Source: DASUTB01 sp036374835 (GTDB taxonomy: Bacteria > Actinomycetota > Actinomycetes > Jiangellales > Jiangellaceae). Taken from it: a DNA stretch of 64,000 nucleotides. This document shows, one piece after another, positions 35,359 to 42,701 of the stretch; positions within the stretch are counted from its first letter, which is position 1, and each line of letters opens with the position of its first letter. Below the pieces are notes generated by a model, which worked only from the letters and a program-made list of their open reading frames with translations, was not told where the DNA came from and did not search any database. The translations under genes and the position numbers were made by a program. The stretch lies in contig DASUTB010000001.1 in the NCBI GenBank assembly GCA_036374835.1, positions 124,001-188,000 of the forward strand, written 5' to 3'.

Positions 35359-36108
35359 TTAGCGGGTGGGTTCGGCGACGAACCAGACGCCGACGGCCGG
35401 TGTCTCTCCGTCGTTGCGGTAGCCGTGTGGTGTCGTGGAGTCGAACGAGATCGAGTCGCCCGGATGGAGCCGGTGCTCGTCGAAGCCGAGGGTCAGAACC
35501 AGCTCACCGGAGATGATGTAGGCGTACTCGATGCCGGTGTGCCGCATGAGCGTTCCGGAGCTGGACGACGACCCGCCGGCCTCGTATGTGACCAGCAGGA
35601 AGTCGAGGTCGACGCCTGGTACCTGGCCAAGCAACTCCCAGGTGACGCCGCTTTCGAGCCGCAGCATCTCCCGGTCGTCGGGATGGACGACCGGGCCGAC
35701 CCTTCGGTCCCGGTCACGATGCAACTCACGGGCGGCGGCCGCACTCATGCCCGTCACGATCGGGGAGGGCGCGGCGACCGCGTCCCCGGCGGGGACGGTG
35801 ACCGGCTCGGCCGCAGATCCCGCGGGCGCCTTGTCGAGATCCTCGGTGTCGCCGTTCGGCAGCTCTGGCATGGTCTCGCCGTCTGCAACGCCCGGATTGA
35901 ACAGATCCTCGATCGAGATGCCGAGGGCCGTGACGATGGCATAGAGCGTGCTTACCGACGGCTGGCTCCGACCGGTCTCGATCTGCGAAATGAGGCTCGC
36001 GGACACACCGACGTCGCGTGCCAGGCCACGCACCGAGACCCCGCGGCGGGCACGCTCTTCGCGGATACGCTCACCGAACGGCGGTACGACTGGTGGGTTC
36101 AACGGCAC
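35359..36108 (-). CDS. XRE-cupin transcriptional regulator
   Basis: 249 residues: an N-terminal helix-turn-helix (FGERIREERARRGVSVRGLARDVGVSASLISQIETGRSQPSVSTLYAIVTALGISIEDLF, residues 11-69), an Ala/Pro/acidic linker, and a C-terminal cupin (IEYAYIISGELVLTLGFDEHRLHPGDSISFDSTTPHGYRNDG). The cupin keeps few histidines, so it may sense a ligand rather than bind metal. Regulators of this PuuR-like class usually repress catabolic operons and are released by substrate. The gene sits between two oppositely directed catabolic arms, each preceded by a similar operator-like sequence. GTG 36108 follows GAGAAAGAGA. Confidence 0.85.
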   Translation of the reverse strand: MPLNPPVVPPFGERIREERARRGVSVRGLARDVGVSASLISQIETGRSQPSVSTLYAIVTALGISIEDLFNPGVADGETMPELPNGDTEDLDKAPAGSAAEPVTVPAGDAVAAPSPIVTGMSAAAARELHRDRDRRVGPVVHPDDREMLRLESGVTWELLGQVPGVDLDFLLVTYEAGGSSSSSGTLMRHTGIEYAYIISGELVLTLGFDEHRLHPGDSISFDSTTPHGYRNDGETPAVGVWFVAEPTR

Positions 36109-36188
36109 TCTCTTTCTCAGGTGAGCCGGTTGTCCGGCTTCGGGGAAAGGTTACCGGCCGGCGCATCTTGACGCTGACGGTCGCCTCA

Positions 36189-36219
36189 GCTTAACTGCGT
36201 GGTAAGCAATGTTAAACGC
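36189..36219. promoter_or_regulatory. Operator-like sequence 2 (rightward arm)
   Basis: GCTTAAC (36189-36195), TGCGTG directly after it, GCAAT, then GTTAAACGC (36211-36219). The order and most bases match operator-like sequence 1. It is between the regulator start and the M24 gene, about 80 bp before either, so it could control both. Confidence 0.5.
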
Positions 36220-36222
36220 TCC

Positions 36223-36243
36223 TGCGGGGGCGACGCCCCCGCA
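36223..36243. repeat. GC-rich hairpin in the M24 gene leader
   Basis: TGCGGGGGC-gac-GCCCCCGCA, a perfect 9-bp stem with a 3-nt loop, followed by a CCCCCCGTCGTGGGG tract. On the opposite strand the sequence resembles the hairpin at 22263-22284. It lies about 55 bases before the M24 ATG and could influence transcription or translation of the rightward arm. Confidence 0.6.
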
Positions 36244-36298
36244 TACCCCCCGTCGTGGGGTTGCGTTCGCTAGTCCCAGTGCCCAAGGAGGTGCCCCG

Positions 36299-37618
36299 AT
36301 GGCGGTAGCCACGTATGGTCCGAACGCGGTGGATTGGGAGGAGCGGATCAATCTAGACCGGCTGCGCATCGAGCGGCTCGCACGGCTGAACGCCACGCTC
36401 GAGCAATCGTCGCTCGGCGGTCTCCTGGCGTTCGACTTCTCGAACATCCGGTACATGACGTCGACCCATATCGGTACGTGGGCGATGGACAAGCTGATCC
36501 GGTTCGCTCTTCTGCCCCGTGACGCGGAGCCCATCGTCTGGGACTTCGGTTCGGCGGCCAAGCATCACCAGCTCTACAACCCGTGGCTGGACGGCAATAA
36601 GCGGGCCCGCGCCGGGATCTCCACGCTGCGCGGCGCATTCCATCCCGACGCCGGCATCGCCCAGGAGGTCGCCCGCAAGATCGCGGTCGAGCTACGCGAA
36701 CGCGGGCTGGAGAACGAGCCGCTCGGTGTCGATCTGGCCGAGATGCCGATCCTGGCCGCACTGCGCGACGAGGGTATCGACGTGGTGGACGGGCAGCAGG
36801 TGTTCCTCGAATCGCGCCGGATCAAGACCAAGGACGAGATCTCGCTGCTCACCCAGGCATGCTCCATGGTCGACGCCGCGTACGAGAAGTTGTACGAGTT
36901 CCTCCGTCCGGGTGTGCGGGAGAACGAGTGCGTCGGTCTCGTCTCCGACGTCCTCTACGGCCTCGGCAGCGAGTTCGTCGAAGGCGTCAACGCGATCTCC
37001 GGCGAACGCTGCTCGCCGCATCCGCACGTCTACAGCGACCGCATCGTCCGTCCCGGCGACCCGGCGTTCTTCGACATCCTGCACAGCCACATGGGCTACC
37101 GGACGTGCTACTACCGCTGCTTCGCGGTCGGGAGCGCGTCGCCGGCCATGCGCGACGCGTACGTGCGGTGTCGCGAGTACATGGACCGCGCGATCGCGCT
37201 CGTGCGTCCCGGCGCCACGACGGCCGAGATCGTCGAGCAGTGGCCGCGCGCCGAGGAGTTCGGGTTCCCGGACGAGGAGGCCGCGTTCGCCCTGCAATAC
37301 GGGCACGGCGTCGGCCTCGCGATCTGGGAGAAGCCGATCTTCTCCCGGCTCGTCTCGCTGGATCACCCGGAGACGCTCGAAGAAGGCATGGTCTTCGCGC
37401 TCGAGACGTACTGGCCCGCGTCGGACGGCTACTCGGCGGCGCGCATCGAGGAGGAGGTCGTCGTCACCGCCGACGGCTGTGAGGTCATCACCAAGTTCCC
37501 GGCCGAGGAACTGCTGGTGGCCGGTCGCCGCTACTGGACGGTGGGCGGTGAATTGACCACGCTGAGAGAATCGCAGTCACACCTCAACACCGCAGCCGGG
37601 CAGGGGGCGATGCAGTGA
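36299..37618 (+). CDS. M24-family (creatinase/prolidase fold) enzyme with altered metal site
   Basis: 439 residues, first gene of the rightward arm; ATG 36299 follows AAGGAGGTGCCCCG. The C-terminal pita-bread domain is clear: FFDILHSHMGYRTCYYRCFAVG, QYGHGVGLAIWEKP, EEGMVFALETYWP and ARIEEEVVV. These supply the first Asp (259), His (336) and both Glu (369, 384) of the dinuclear metal site, but the second Asp is replaced by Cys 270. Members of this fold include proline peptidases, creatinase, ectoine hydrolase and the DMSP lyase DddP, so a small amide-type substrate is likely rather than a peptide. Coupled to the next gene by a GTGA overlap. Confidence 0.8.
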   Translation: MAVATYGPNAVDWEERINLDRLRIERLARLNATLEQSSLGGLLAFDFSNIRYMTSTHIGTWAMDKLIRFALLPRDAEPIVWDFGSAAKHHQLYNPWLDGNKRARAGISTLRGAFHPDAGIAQEVARKIAVELRERGLENEPLGVDLAEMPILAALRDEGIDVVDGQQVFLESRRIKTKDEISLLTQACSMVDAAYEKLYEFLRPGVRENECVGLVSDVLYGLGSEFVEGVNAISGERCSPHPHVYSDRIVRPGDPAFFDILHSHMGYRTCYYRCFAVGSASPAMRDAYVRCREYMDRAIALVRPGATTAEIVEQWPRAEEFGFPDEEAAFALQYGHGVGLAIWEKPIFSRLVSLDHPETLEEGMVFALETYWPASDGYSAARIEEEVVVTADGCEVITKFPAEELLVAGRRYWTVGGELTTLRESQSHLNTAAGQGAMQ

Positions 37619-38619
37619 CGACGGCACCGACCGAAACCGGGCTCGACGGGGCCGCGCTCCTTTCCATGTACGAGCAGATGGCACTGATCCGGCGGACCGA
37701 GAAAGCGGCCTACGACCTGTTCCTGACCGGCAAGGTCAAGGGGACGACTCACCTCGCGGCCGGGCAGGAGGCCGTCGCGGTCGGCGCCGCCGCGGCACTC
37801 GGCCCGGATGACTACACATTCGCGACCTACCGCGGTCACCATCACGCGATGGCTCGAGGTGCCACCGCCGAAGAGTGCCTCGCCGAGCTGATGAGCAAAT
37901 CGACCGGTATCTGCAAGGCCAAAGGCGGGTCGATGCACCTGACCAAGGCCGACGCGAACATGCTCGGCTCGTACGCCATCGTCGGCTCACATCTTCCGAT
38001 AGCCGTCGGCGCCGCCTGGTCGGCCAAGCTGCGCGGCACCGACCAGGTGTCGGTGGCGTTCTTCGGCGACGGCGCGACGAACATCGGCGCGTTCCACGAG
38101 GCGCTCAACATGGCCGCGGTGTGGCAGCTGCCGGTGATCTTCGTCTGCGAGAACAACCTCTACATGGAGTACACGCCGATCGGGACGGTGACCGCCGTCG
38201 AGAACCCGGCCGCCGACCGTGCCGGCAGTTACCGAATCCCCGCCGAGGTGATCGACGGCAACGACGTGCTGGTCGTCTACGACGCGATGTCCCGCGCCGT
38301 GGCGCGCGCCCGATCCGGGGACGGGCCGTCGATCATCGAGGCGCGAACCTACCGGCACTACGGCCACAGCCGCACCGACCCGGCCAAATACCGCCCGGAG
38401 GGCGAGCTGGACGAATGGCTCAAGCGCGACCCCCTGGACCTCACCAGAGCGAAGCTCACCGAGCAGGACGTCCAGGACTCCGACATCGAAGCGGCCACGC
38501 AGCGGGCCGAGCAGATCGTCGCGGACGCGATCACCGCGGCCGAGAACGCACCGGACGCCGACCTCGCTTCGGCAATGACCGATGTCTGGGCCGATGGGAG
38601 CGCGACATGGCGGTCCTGA
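37615..38619 (+). CDS. Thiamine-diphosphate-dependent dehydrogenase E1, alpha subunit
   Basis: 334 residues of the AcoA/PdhA type. The ThDP motif GDGATNIGAFHEALNMAAVWQLPVIFVCENN (about 142-172), TTHLAAGQEAVAVGAAAAL, TYRGHHHAMARGA and KGGSMHL are intact. It forms a heterotetramer with the beta subunit encoded next and decarboxylates a 2-oxo acid or acetoin. The closest pattern is acetoin dehydrogenase AcoA, but no E2, E3 or acoin-related genes follow, so the acceptor is unknown. GTG 37615 overlaps the M24 stop. Confidence 0.88.
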   Translation: MTTAPTETGLDGAALLSMYEQMALIRRTEKAAYDLFLTGKVKGTTHLAAGQEAVAVGAAAALGPDDYTFATYRGHHHAMARGATAEECLAELMSKSTGICKAKGGSMHLTKADANMLGSYAIVGSHLPIAVGAAWSAKLRGTDQVSVAFFGDGATNIGAFHEALNMAAVWQLPVIFVCENNLYMEYTPIGTVTAVENPAADRAGSYRIPAEVIDGNDVLVVYDAMSRAVARARSGDGPSIIEARTYRHYGHSRTDPAKYRPEGELDEWLKRDPLDLTRAKLTEQDVQDSDIEAATQRAEQIVADAITAAENAPDADLASAMTDVWADGSATWRS

Positions 38620-38623
38620 GAAA

Positions 38624-38673
38624 CGATCAGGTGAGGAACTCATGCGGAATCGGCCGGCTTGGTGACCTGATCG
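38624..38673. repeat. Inverted repeat between E1 alpha and beta genes
   Basis: CGATCAGGT (38624-38632) and ACCTGATCG (38665-38673), perfect 9-bp arms around a 32-nt loop, fill the 73-bp gap between the E1 genes, which are normally coupled. It may tune the relative output of the two subunits or be another small palindromic element. Confidence 0.5.
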
Positions 38674-38692
38674 CGAGCGATGGAGGTGCGGT

Positions 38693-39676
38693 GTGACCGA
38701 AACGATCACCTATCGCGACGCCGTCGCGGAGGGCATCGCGCGCGAGATGCGCCGCGATCCGACCGTGGTCTGCCTCGGTGAGGACATCGGCGAGGCCGAG
38801 GGCGTCTTCAAGACGACCGTCGGGCTGTTCAAAGAGTTCGGCCCGGAGCGGGTCTGGGACACGCCGATCTCCGAACAGGCAATCGTCGGCGCCGCTATGG
38901 GCGCGGCCATGACCGGAATGCGCCCGGTCGCGGAGATCATGTTCTCCGACTTCCTCGCCTGCTGCTGGGACTACGTCGCCAACGAGATCCCCAAGGTCAG
39001 GTATATGACCGGCGGGCAGGTCACCGTCCCCCTCGTCATCCGGACCGCGAACGGCGGCGGGCTCGGCTTCGGCGCGCAGCACTCCCAGGCGGTCGAGAAC
39101 TGGGCGCTGACGGTGCCTGGGCTCAAGATCGTCGCACCGTCGACACCGGCCGATGTGGTGGGCCTGATGGCATCGGCGATCCGGGACGACAATCCGGTGC
39201 TGGTGTTCGAGCACAAAGGGCTGTTCGCGAGCAAGGGTGAGCCCGCGCCGCCGGACCACGTCGTCCCGCTCGGCGAGGCGGCCACGCTGCGCCAGGGGGA
39301 CGACGTCACGATCGTCGCGCTCGCCCGAACCGTTCCGATCGCGCTGTCCGCCGCCGAGGAACTCGAGCGTCACCACAACGTGTCCTCGGAAGTGATCGAC
39401 CTGCGTTGCCTGATTCCGCTCGACGCCGCGGCGGTGCTCGAATCGGTCGGGCGGACGTCCCGCCTGGTGATCGTCGAAGAGAACCCGTACCAAGGCGGCT
39501 GGGGAGCCACGCTCGCGTCGCTCGTCGCGGACGAAGGCTTCGAGCTGCTGGACGCGCCGATCCGGCGGATCGCCGGCGAGAACGTACCGCTGCCGTTCGC
39601 GAACGCGCTGGAGGAGGCTGTTCTGCCGACGCCGGAGAAAGTGATCAACGCGGTCAACAAGCTGGCCGCCTACTGA
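38693..39676 (+). CDS. Thiamine-diphosphate-dependent dehydrogenase E1, beta subunit
   Basis: 327 residues of the AcoB/PdhB type: YRDAVAEGIAREMRRDPTVVCLGEDIGEAEGVFKTT, WDTPISEQAIVGAAMGAAMTGMRPVAEIMFSDF, and the C-terminal transketolase domain with VEENPYQGGWGATLA. The active-site Glu of GEDIG and the His-containing loop GAQHSQ are present. GTG 38693 follows GGAGGTGCG. It pairs with the alpha subunit; no lipoyl E2 partner lies within the window. Confidence 0.88.
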   Translation: MTETITYRDAVAEGIAREMRRDPTVVCLGEDIGEAEGVFKTTVGLFKEFGPERVWDTPISEQAIVGAAMGAAMTGMRPVAEIMFSDFLACCWDYVANEIPKVRYMTGGQVTVPLVIRTANGGGLGFGAQHSQAVENWALTVPGLKIVAPSTPADVVGLMASAIRDDNPVLVFEHKGLFASKGEPAPPDHVVPLGEAATLRQGDDVTIVALARTVPIALSAAEELERHHNVSSEVIDLRCLIPLDAAAVLESVGRTSRLVIVEENPYQGGWGATLASLVADEGFELLDAPIRRIAGENVPLPFANALEEAVLPTPEKVINAVNKLAAY

Positions 39677-39713
39677 CCTTTGCCACGCCCATTCCACGAC
39701 TAAGGAGGTACCG

Positions 39714-41066
39714 ATGAGCGACAGAAAGCTGATCCGCGGCGGCTGGGTGCTCAGCATGGATCCGGACGTCGGTGACCTTGACAAGGGCGACGTCCTCATC
39801 GAGGACGATCGAATCGTAGAAGTGCGGCCGTCGATCGATGCCGACGCCGAAGTGATCGACGCGGCCGGAAAGATCGTGATCCCGGGTTTCGTCGACACCC
39901 ACCGGCACACATGGGAGACCGCGATCCGCAGTTGCGCCCCGAACGCCACCCTGGACGACTACTTCGTCGAGGTCCTCGACACCTTCGCGCCGCTGTACCG
40001 GGCCGAGGACGTCTACAACAGCAACCTGGCCGGCTCGCTCGAGTGCCTCAACGCGGGCATCACCACGCTGGTCGACTGGTCGCACATCAACAACACGCCG
40101 GAGCATCCGGACGCCGCCGTCGCCGCGCTCAAGGACAGCGGCATCCGCTCGCAGTACGCCTACGGTTCGGCGAACACATCGCTCGCGAAGTACTGGTTCA
40201 ACAGCTCCGAGGTCATCCCTGCCGACGACGTGAAACGGATCCGCGACACGTACTTCTCCAGTGACGACGGTCTGCTCACGATGGCGCTGGCCACCCGCGG
40301 TCCCGGCTTCACCCAGGACGACGTCGTGACGGCCGAGTGGAAGATGGCGCGTGAACTGGGTATCCCGATCACGATCCACGTGAACATGGGACGCATGGCG
40401 GGACGGTTCGCGATGGTCGAGCAGCTCGATCGGCTGGGCCTGCTCGGCCCGGACATCACCTACGTGCACTGCTGCTACTTCAGCGAGCACGAGTGGCAGC
40501 GGGTCGCCGACACCGGCGGCACGATCTCGATCGCCGCGCAGGTCGAGGTCCAGATGGGCCACGGCTGGCCCCCGGTCGCAAAAAGCTACCAGTTCGGCTT
40601 GCGGCCGAGCCTGTCGATCGACGTCGTCACCACCGTACCGGGCGACATGTTCACTCAGATGCGCGCGGCGTTCGGCGCCGAGCGCGCCCGGATCAACGCG
40701 AAGTGCTGGGAGGACAACGTCACGGTTCCCGAGACCATGCCGACCGCACGGCAGATGCTCGAGATGGCGACGATCCACGGCGCGCATGTCGCCGGTGTGG
40801 AAGACCGCACCGGCTCGCTGACACCGGGCAAGCAGGCCGACGTCGTGGTGATCGACGCACAGGACATCAACGTGACGCCGGTGATCGACCCGGTCGCGTC
40901 CGTCGTTCTCGCCGCAGACGTGAGCAACGTCGAGACCGTGCTCGTCGGCGGTGCGTACCGCAAGCGGGACGGCCGGCTCGTCGGGGATGTCGCGGCCGCG
41001 CGGCAGAAGGTCGAGGCTTCGCGCGATCACCTCGTGGAGGCTGCCGAACGGGCGGAGGCGGCGTGA
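39714..41066 (+). CDS. Amidohydrolase of the ATZ/TRZ (cytosine deaminase-like) family
   Basis: 450 residues, cytoplasmic, metal dependent. It has IRGGWVLSMDPDVGDLDKGDVLIEDDRI, the metal-binding VIPGFVDTHRHTWETA, IPITIHVNM and YVHCCYFSEHEW (third and fourth His), and SLSIDVVTTVPGDMF with the catalytic Asp, then HGAHVAGVEDRTGSLTPGKQADVVVID. Members deaminate or dechlorinate N-heterocycles such as guanine, cytosine or s-triazines. It begins after a perfect AAGGAGGT. Not a Tat protein, unlike the two amidohydrolases of the opposite arm, so the pathway has an outside and an inside hydrolysis step. Confidence 0.87.
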   Translation: MSDRKLIRGGWVLSMDPDVGDLDKGDVLIEDDRIVEVRPSIDADAEVIDAAGKIVIPGFVDTHRHTWETAIRSCAPNATLDDYFVEVLDTFAPLYRAEDVYNSNLAGSLECLNAGITTLVDWSHINNTPEHPDAAVAALKDSGIRSQYAYGSANTSLAKYWFNSSEVIPADDVKRIRDTYFSSDDGLLTMALATRGPGFTQDDVVTAEWKMARELGIPITIHVNMGRMAGRFAMVEQLDRLGLLGPDITYVHCCYFSEHEWQRVADTGGTISIAAQVEVQMGHGWPPVAKSYQFGLRPSLSIDVVTTVPGDMFTQMRAAFGAERARINAKCWEDNVTVPETMPTARQMLEMATIHGAHVAGVEDRTGSLTPGKQADVVVIDAQDINVTPVIDPVASVVLAADVSNVETVLVGGAYRKRDGRLVGDVAAARQKVEASRDHLVEAAERAEAA

Positions 41067-42010
41067 CGGTCCGGCACGTGGTGCGGCGCGCAGCGGACGC
41101 GTCGTATGAGGACGCCGGCGCACTGGCCCCGGACGCGGAGGGCCTGCGCCGCTGGTCGGTCGTCGACGACAGCAGCGGCTCGGTGCACACCGGTTTCGGC
41201 GTGTGCCGACTGGACGCGGGCGGCGTGCTGCCGTCACACGTCCACTCGTTCGAAGAGAGCGTGTACGTGCTGGACGGGGCGCTCGTGTTGCAGACGCCGG
41301 AGGCGGCCGTCCGGCTCGAGCCCGGCGACTACGGCCTGGTGCCGGTCGGCGTCCCCCATTCGCTGCGCAACGAGGGAGCCGATCCGGCGCGCTGGGCCGA
41401 GATGCTCGCGCCGATGCCGCGTCCGCGCTACGGCATGGACACCTATAGGGTGCCCGACATCCCGACCGTGGACCCGATTCCGGTCGACCCGCGAGACCCC
41501 CGGACGCGCTCGTTCGGCGCGATCCGCCCTGAGCATATGGACAAGAACAAGCAGTCTCAGGAGCTTCTCGCGGTGTCGGCGAGCATGCGGACGGCGCTGC
41601 TGGTCTACAGCGGCATCACGGTGAAGATGATGGTGGACTCCGACCTCGGGGCGGTCCTGTCCACCATGTTCATGGTGCAGTACGACCCGGACGGTGCCGC
41701 CGGTGCACACGACCATCCGTTCGAGGAGACGTACCTGATCCTCGAAGGCACGACCGACGCGACGTTCGACGGCGAGACATACCGGCTCGAGCCGGGCGAC
41801 GTCGCGTGGGCCGCGGCCGGATGTGTTCATGGGTTCGCGGCGGTACCAGCCGCTGGCGCGTCTGGTTCCGCCGATGCCTTGAGCGGCTCCGCAGCGAGCG
41901 ACGGCGGGGTTCGCTGGCTGGAGACCCAGGCACCGGCGCCGCCGGGCCGTCACTCGTACCGTTTCGCCCGCGACTGGGACTATCTGAAGGAAGTGCTGAA
42001 CAATGAGTGA
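41063..42010 (+). CDS. Bicupin protein
   Basis: 315 residues with two cupin domains. Domain 1 (about 45-110): LPSHVHSFEESVYVLDGALVL then LEPGDYGLVPVGVPHSLRN. Domain 2 (about 200-275): GAAGAHDHPFEETYLILEGTTDATFDGETYRLEPGDVAWAAAGCVHGF. Metal-binding HxH-x-E-H sets are present in both. Two-cupin enzymes of similar shape include (S)-ureidoglycine aminohydrolase of purine breakdown; I cannot confirm that function. GTG 41063 overlaps the preceding stop (GTGA); the long open frame further upstream is a shadow of the amidohydrolase. Residues about 262-280 come from family 3 repeat copy 2. Confidence 0.78.
   Translation: MTVRHVVRRAADASYEDAGALAPDAEGLRRWSVVDDSSGSVHTGFGVCRLDAGGVLPSHVHSFEESVYVLDGALVLQTPEAAVRLEPGDYGLVPVGVPHSLRNEGADPARWAEMLAPMPRPRYGMDTYRVPDIPTVDPIPVDPRDPRTRSFGAIRPEHMDKNKQSQELLAVSASMRTALLVYSGITVKMMVDSDLGAVLSTMFMVQYDPDGAAGAHDHPFEETYLILEGTTDATFDGETYRLEPGDVAWAAAGCVHGFAAVPAAGASGSADALSGSAASDGGVRWLETQAPAPPGRHSYRFARDWDYLKEVLNNE
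41846..41900 (+). repeat. Family 3 coding repeat, copy 2 (inside the bicupin gene)
   Basis: 55 bp encoding PAAGASGSADALSGSAAS just after the HGFAAV strand of the second cupin. It matches copy 1 in nuoI and copy 3 in the dehydrogenase gene, same strand and same frame. Confidence 0.7.
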
Positions 42011-42701
42011 CCGAACCGTTGTAGTCATCGGTGGCACCGCCGGAATCGGCCTCGAGATAGCCAGGCATGCCGTCAAGGCCGGGGACACGGTGGTGATCTC
42101 CGGGCGGGACGCCACCCGCACGGCCGACGTGGCGTCATCGCTGGGCGGTGCGGTCACCCCGATCGCCCTTGATTTGGCCGAGCCGCGTTCGCTGGCCGCC
42201 GCGCTGGCGGGTATCGAGCGGGTCGACACGTTGGTGCTGGCCGCCGTCGAACGCGACGCGAACACGGTCGCCGACTACGACATCGACCGGGCGGTGCGGC
42301 TCGTCACGTTGAAGCTCGTCGGCTATACCGAGGTGGTGCATGCGCTGCTACCGAAGATGCCGCGCAACGCGGCATCGTCTGTTGTGGTGTTCGGCGGTCG
42401 CGCCAAGGACCGTCCCTACCCGGGCTCGACGACCGTCTCCACGGTGAACGGCGGAGTCGACGGCCTGATTCGCACGATGGCGCTGGAGCTTGCTCCGATC
42501 CGGGTCAACGCGATCCATCCGGGGATCGTGGGCGACAGCCCGTTCTGGGTCGACAAGCCGCTCGACAAATACAAGTCCCGCACGCCGTCCGGTGAGCTGG
42601 CCACGATGGCCGACCTCGTCGACGCCACGGACTTCCTCGCGCGGAACCGATCCATCACCGCTGCGAGCCTGTACGTCGACTGCGGCTGGGAGGTCACCTG
42701 A
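42003..42701 (+). CDS. Short-chain dehydrogenase/reductase-fold protein lacking the Tyr-Lys pair
   Basis: 232 residues with a Rossmann fold: GGTAGIGLEIA at residues 9-19, the NNAG-equivalent region VLAAVER and a C-terminal TAASLYVDCGWEV. Aligning VSTVNGGVDGLIRTMALEL to the usual YxxSKAALxGLTRxLAxEL places Val 145 at the catalytic Tyr and Asn 149 at the catalytic Lys. So normal SDR chemistry is unlikely; a lyase, isomerase, dehydratase or regulatory role is possible. ATG 42003 overlaps the bicupin stop by eight bases and it is coupled to the next gene (TGATG). Confidence 0.8.
   Translation: MSDRTVVVIGGTAGIGLEIARHAVKAGDTVVISGRDATRTADVASSLGGAVTPIALDLAEPRSLAAALAGIERVDTLVLAAVERDANTVADYDIDRAVRLVTLKLVGYTEVVHALLPKMPRNAASSVVVFGGRAKDRPYPGSTTVSTVNGGVDGLIRTMALELAPIRVNAIHPGIVGDSPFWVDKPLDKYKSRTPSGELATMADLVDATDFLARNRSITAASLYVDCGWEVT

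Noticed and set aside
36299..37618. DMSP lyase DddP as the identity of the M24 gene
   Set aside because: Same fold only; DddP keeps Asp ligands that this protein lacks, and the gene context does not point to DMSP.
38607..38696. Small open frame of 29 codons between the E1 alpha and beta genes
   Set aside because: It overlaps the alpha stop in another frame, has no ribosome site, and its content is set by the palindrome.
41063..42010. (S)-ureidoglycine aminohydrolase as a firm call for the bicupin
   Set aside because: Two-cupin layout agrees, but no allantoinase, allantoate amidohydrolase or urease gene is near and the active-site residues cannot be matched with confidence.
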